5,211 nt of DNA from the NCBI GenBank assembly GCA_025362155.1, contig JANYHX010000114.1, positions 1-5,211 on the forward strand. The letters are read 5' to 3'. Position 1 is the stretch's first letter, and every line of letters begins with the position of its first letter. A model generated the notes under the pieces. The model was not told the DNA's origin. It did not search any database and saw nothing but the letters and a program-made list of their open reading frames with translations. Shown piece by piece: positions 4,575 through 5,211 of this stretch. Made by a program: the position numbers and the translations under genes. The DNA comes from Gallionella sp. (GTDB taxonomy: Bacteria > Pseudomonadota > Gammaproteobacteria > Burkholderiales > Gallionellaceae).

Positions 4575-5211
4575 TTGGCACTCCTTCAAGAAATCCTAAA
4601 ATGGGCAGAAACACTCCCGGCTTGGCAGAGCGATGCCGTTGCACGATTGCTCGCAAAGCAAACTCTGGCGCCGGATGATGAGGCGGATTTGTTCACCTTG
4701 CTCAAGGTAGCGAACGGCATTCCCGACCCCAAAGCCCGCACACCGAAACCGCTGACTGCCGACCATATCCCTGCTCCGATAATGAATTCGACTCATGTCG
4801 AATTGCATGCGATGAAAAATTTGCGGCATGTCAACGCGATTGCCGAGAACCAGCACCTGTCATTCGGCGCCACTGGGTTGACCGTCATTTACGGCGATAA
4901 CGGATCGGGCAAGTCTGGATATTCGCGCGTGCTCAAGCGCGCTTGTCGTGCGCGCGACCAGATGGAGGCGATACACCCGAACGCACATCTACCCGCTGAC
5001 AAGTCTGCCACTGCCGAAGCTGTGTTCGAGATCGCGGTCAATGGTGTTGCGCAGGATGTGTGCTGGACAAACGGCAAGACTTCCCCACCCGAACTGTCGT
5101 CGCTCGCGATATTCGATTCGCACTGTGCCCGCGCCTACCTCGACAAGGAAGATGATTTTTCTTATGTGCCTTACGGGCTGGATGTTTTCGAGGGTCTGGC
5201 AAAAGTCTGTC
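4575..5211 (+). CDS. Large P-loop ATPase, RloC/AAA_13-like, defence-associated type (5' part only)
   Basis: An open frame runs off the right edge, giving 212 codons so far. The start is TTG 4575: the in-frame stop TAG is at 4563-4565, the next in-frame ATG is not until residue 70, and GG at 4565-4566 gives suitable spacing. The N-terminus (EILKWAETLPAWQSDAVARL, 6-25) and the acidic DDEADLFTLLK segment are typical of a group of large AAA-type ATPases. The Walker A is YGDNGSGKSGYSRVLKRA (106-123, K113). SSLAIFDSHCARAYLDKEDD and YVPYGLDVFE follow, as in the SMC/Rad50-like AAA_13 head. Relatives such as RloC are large proteins with a coiled coil and an effector or partner, often near restriction systems. 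ATP-driven sensing or DNA or RNA cutting is family inference; the remaining domains lie outside the window. Composition and the palindrome upstream suggest a separate unit. Confidence 0.85.
   Translation, partial: MALLQEILKWAETLPAWQSDAVARLLAKQTLAPDDEADLFTLLKVANGIPDPKARTPKPLTADHIPAPIMNSTHVELHAMKNLRHVNAIAENQHLSFGATGLTVIYGDNGSGKSGYSRVLKRACRARDQMEAIHPNAHLPADKSATAEAVFEIAVNGVAQDVCWTNGKTSPPELSSLAIFDSHCARAYLDKEDDFSYVPYGLDVFEGLAKVC

Overview
The window looks like a chromosomal segment of a betaproteobacterium, most plausibly of the Nitrosomonadales or Gallionellales type. This is inferred from the protein sequences and the divergent tsaE/queG pair, not from a database match. Base composition is moderate. 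Two conserved RNA-modification genes at the left give way to less conserved genes and then to the start of a large ATPase of a kind often found in defence regions.

Left part (1-1500): tsaE runs leftward off the window edge and lacks only its C-terminus. queG (epoxyqueuosine reductase) runs rightward. Both modify tRNA: TsaE in t6A synthesis, QueG in the last step of queuosine synthesis. They are head to head, and their best start codons overlap or nearly touch.

Middle part (1501-3519): a leftward gene encodes a lysine/alanine-rich, histone H1-like tail fused to a C-terminal DUF2934-type domain. It has a good Shine-Dalgarno sequence and a near-consensus sigma-70 promoter bracketed by an inverted repeat. 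Divergent from it are a small unrecognised single-pass membrane protein and, 21 bases later, a ParA-family ATPase with an unusual C-terminal tail. No parB is visible.

Right part (3520-5211): two genes joined by an ATGA stop/start overlap encode an N-terminally anchored coiled-coil protein and a cysteine-bearing lipoprotein. Together they resemble a phage two-component spanin (Rz/Rz1-like) pair, but no holin or endolysin is visible. After about 120 AT-rich bases comes the 5' part of a large P-loop ATPase (RloC/AAA_13-like). It starts at a TTG that a 14-bp perfect palindrome overlapping its ribosome-binding site immediately precedes. No rRNA, tRNA, CRISPR array, transposase or convincing intrinsic terminator was found.

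The most interesting material is the combination from 2212 onward: membrane protein plus ParA, a stand-alone spanin-like pair, and a defence-type ATPase. Whether these act together cannot be decided from this window.
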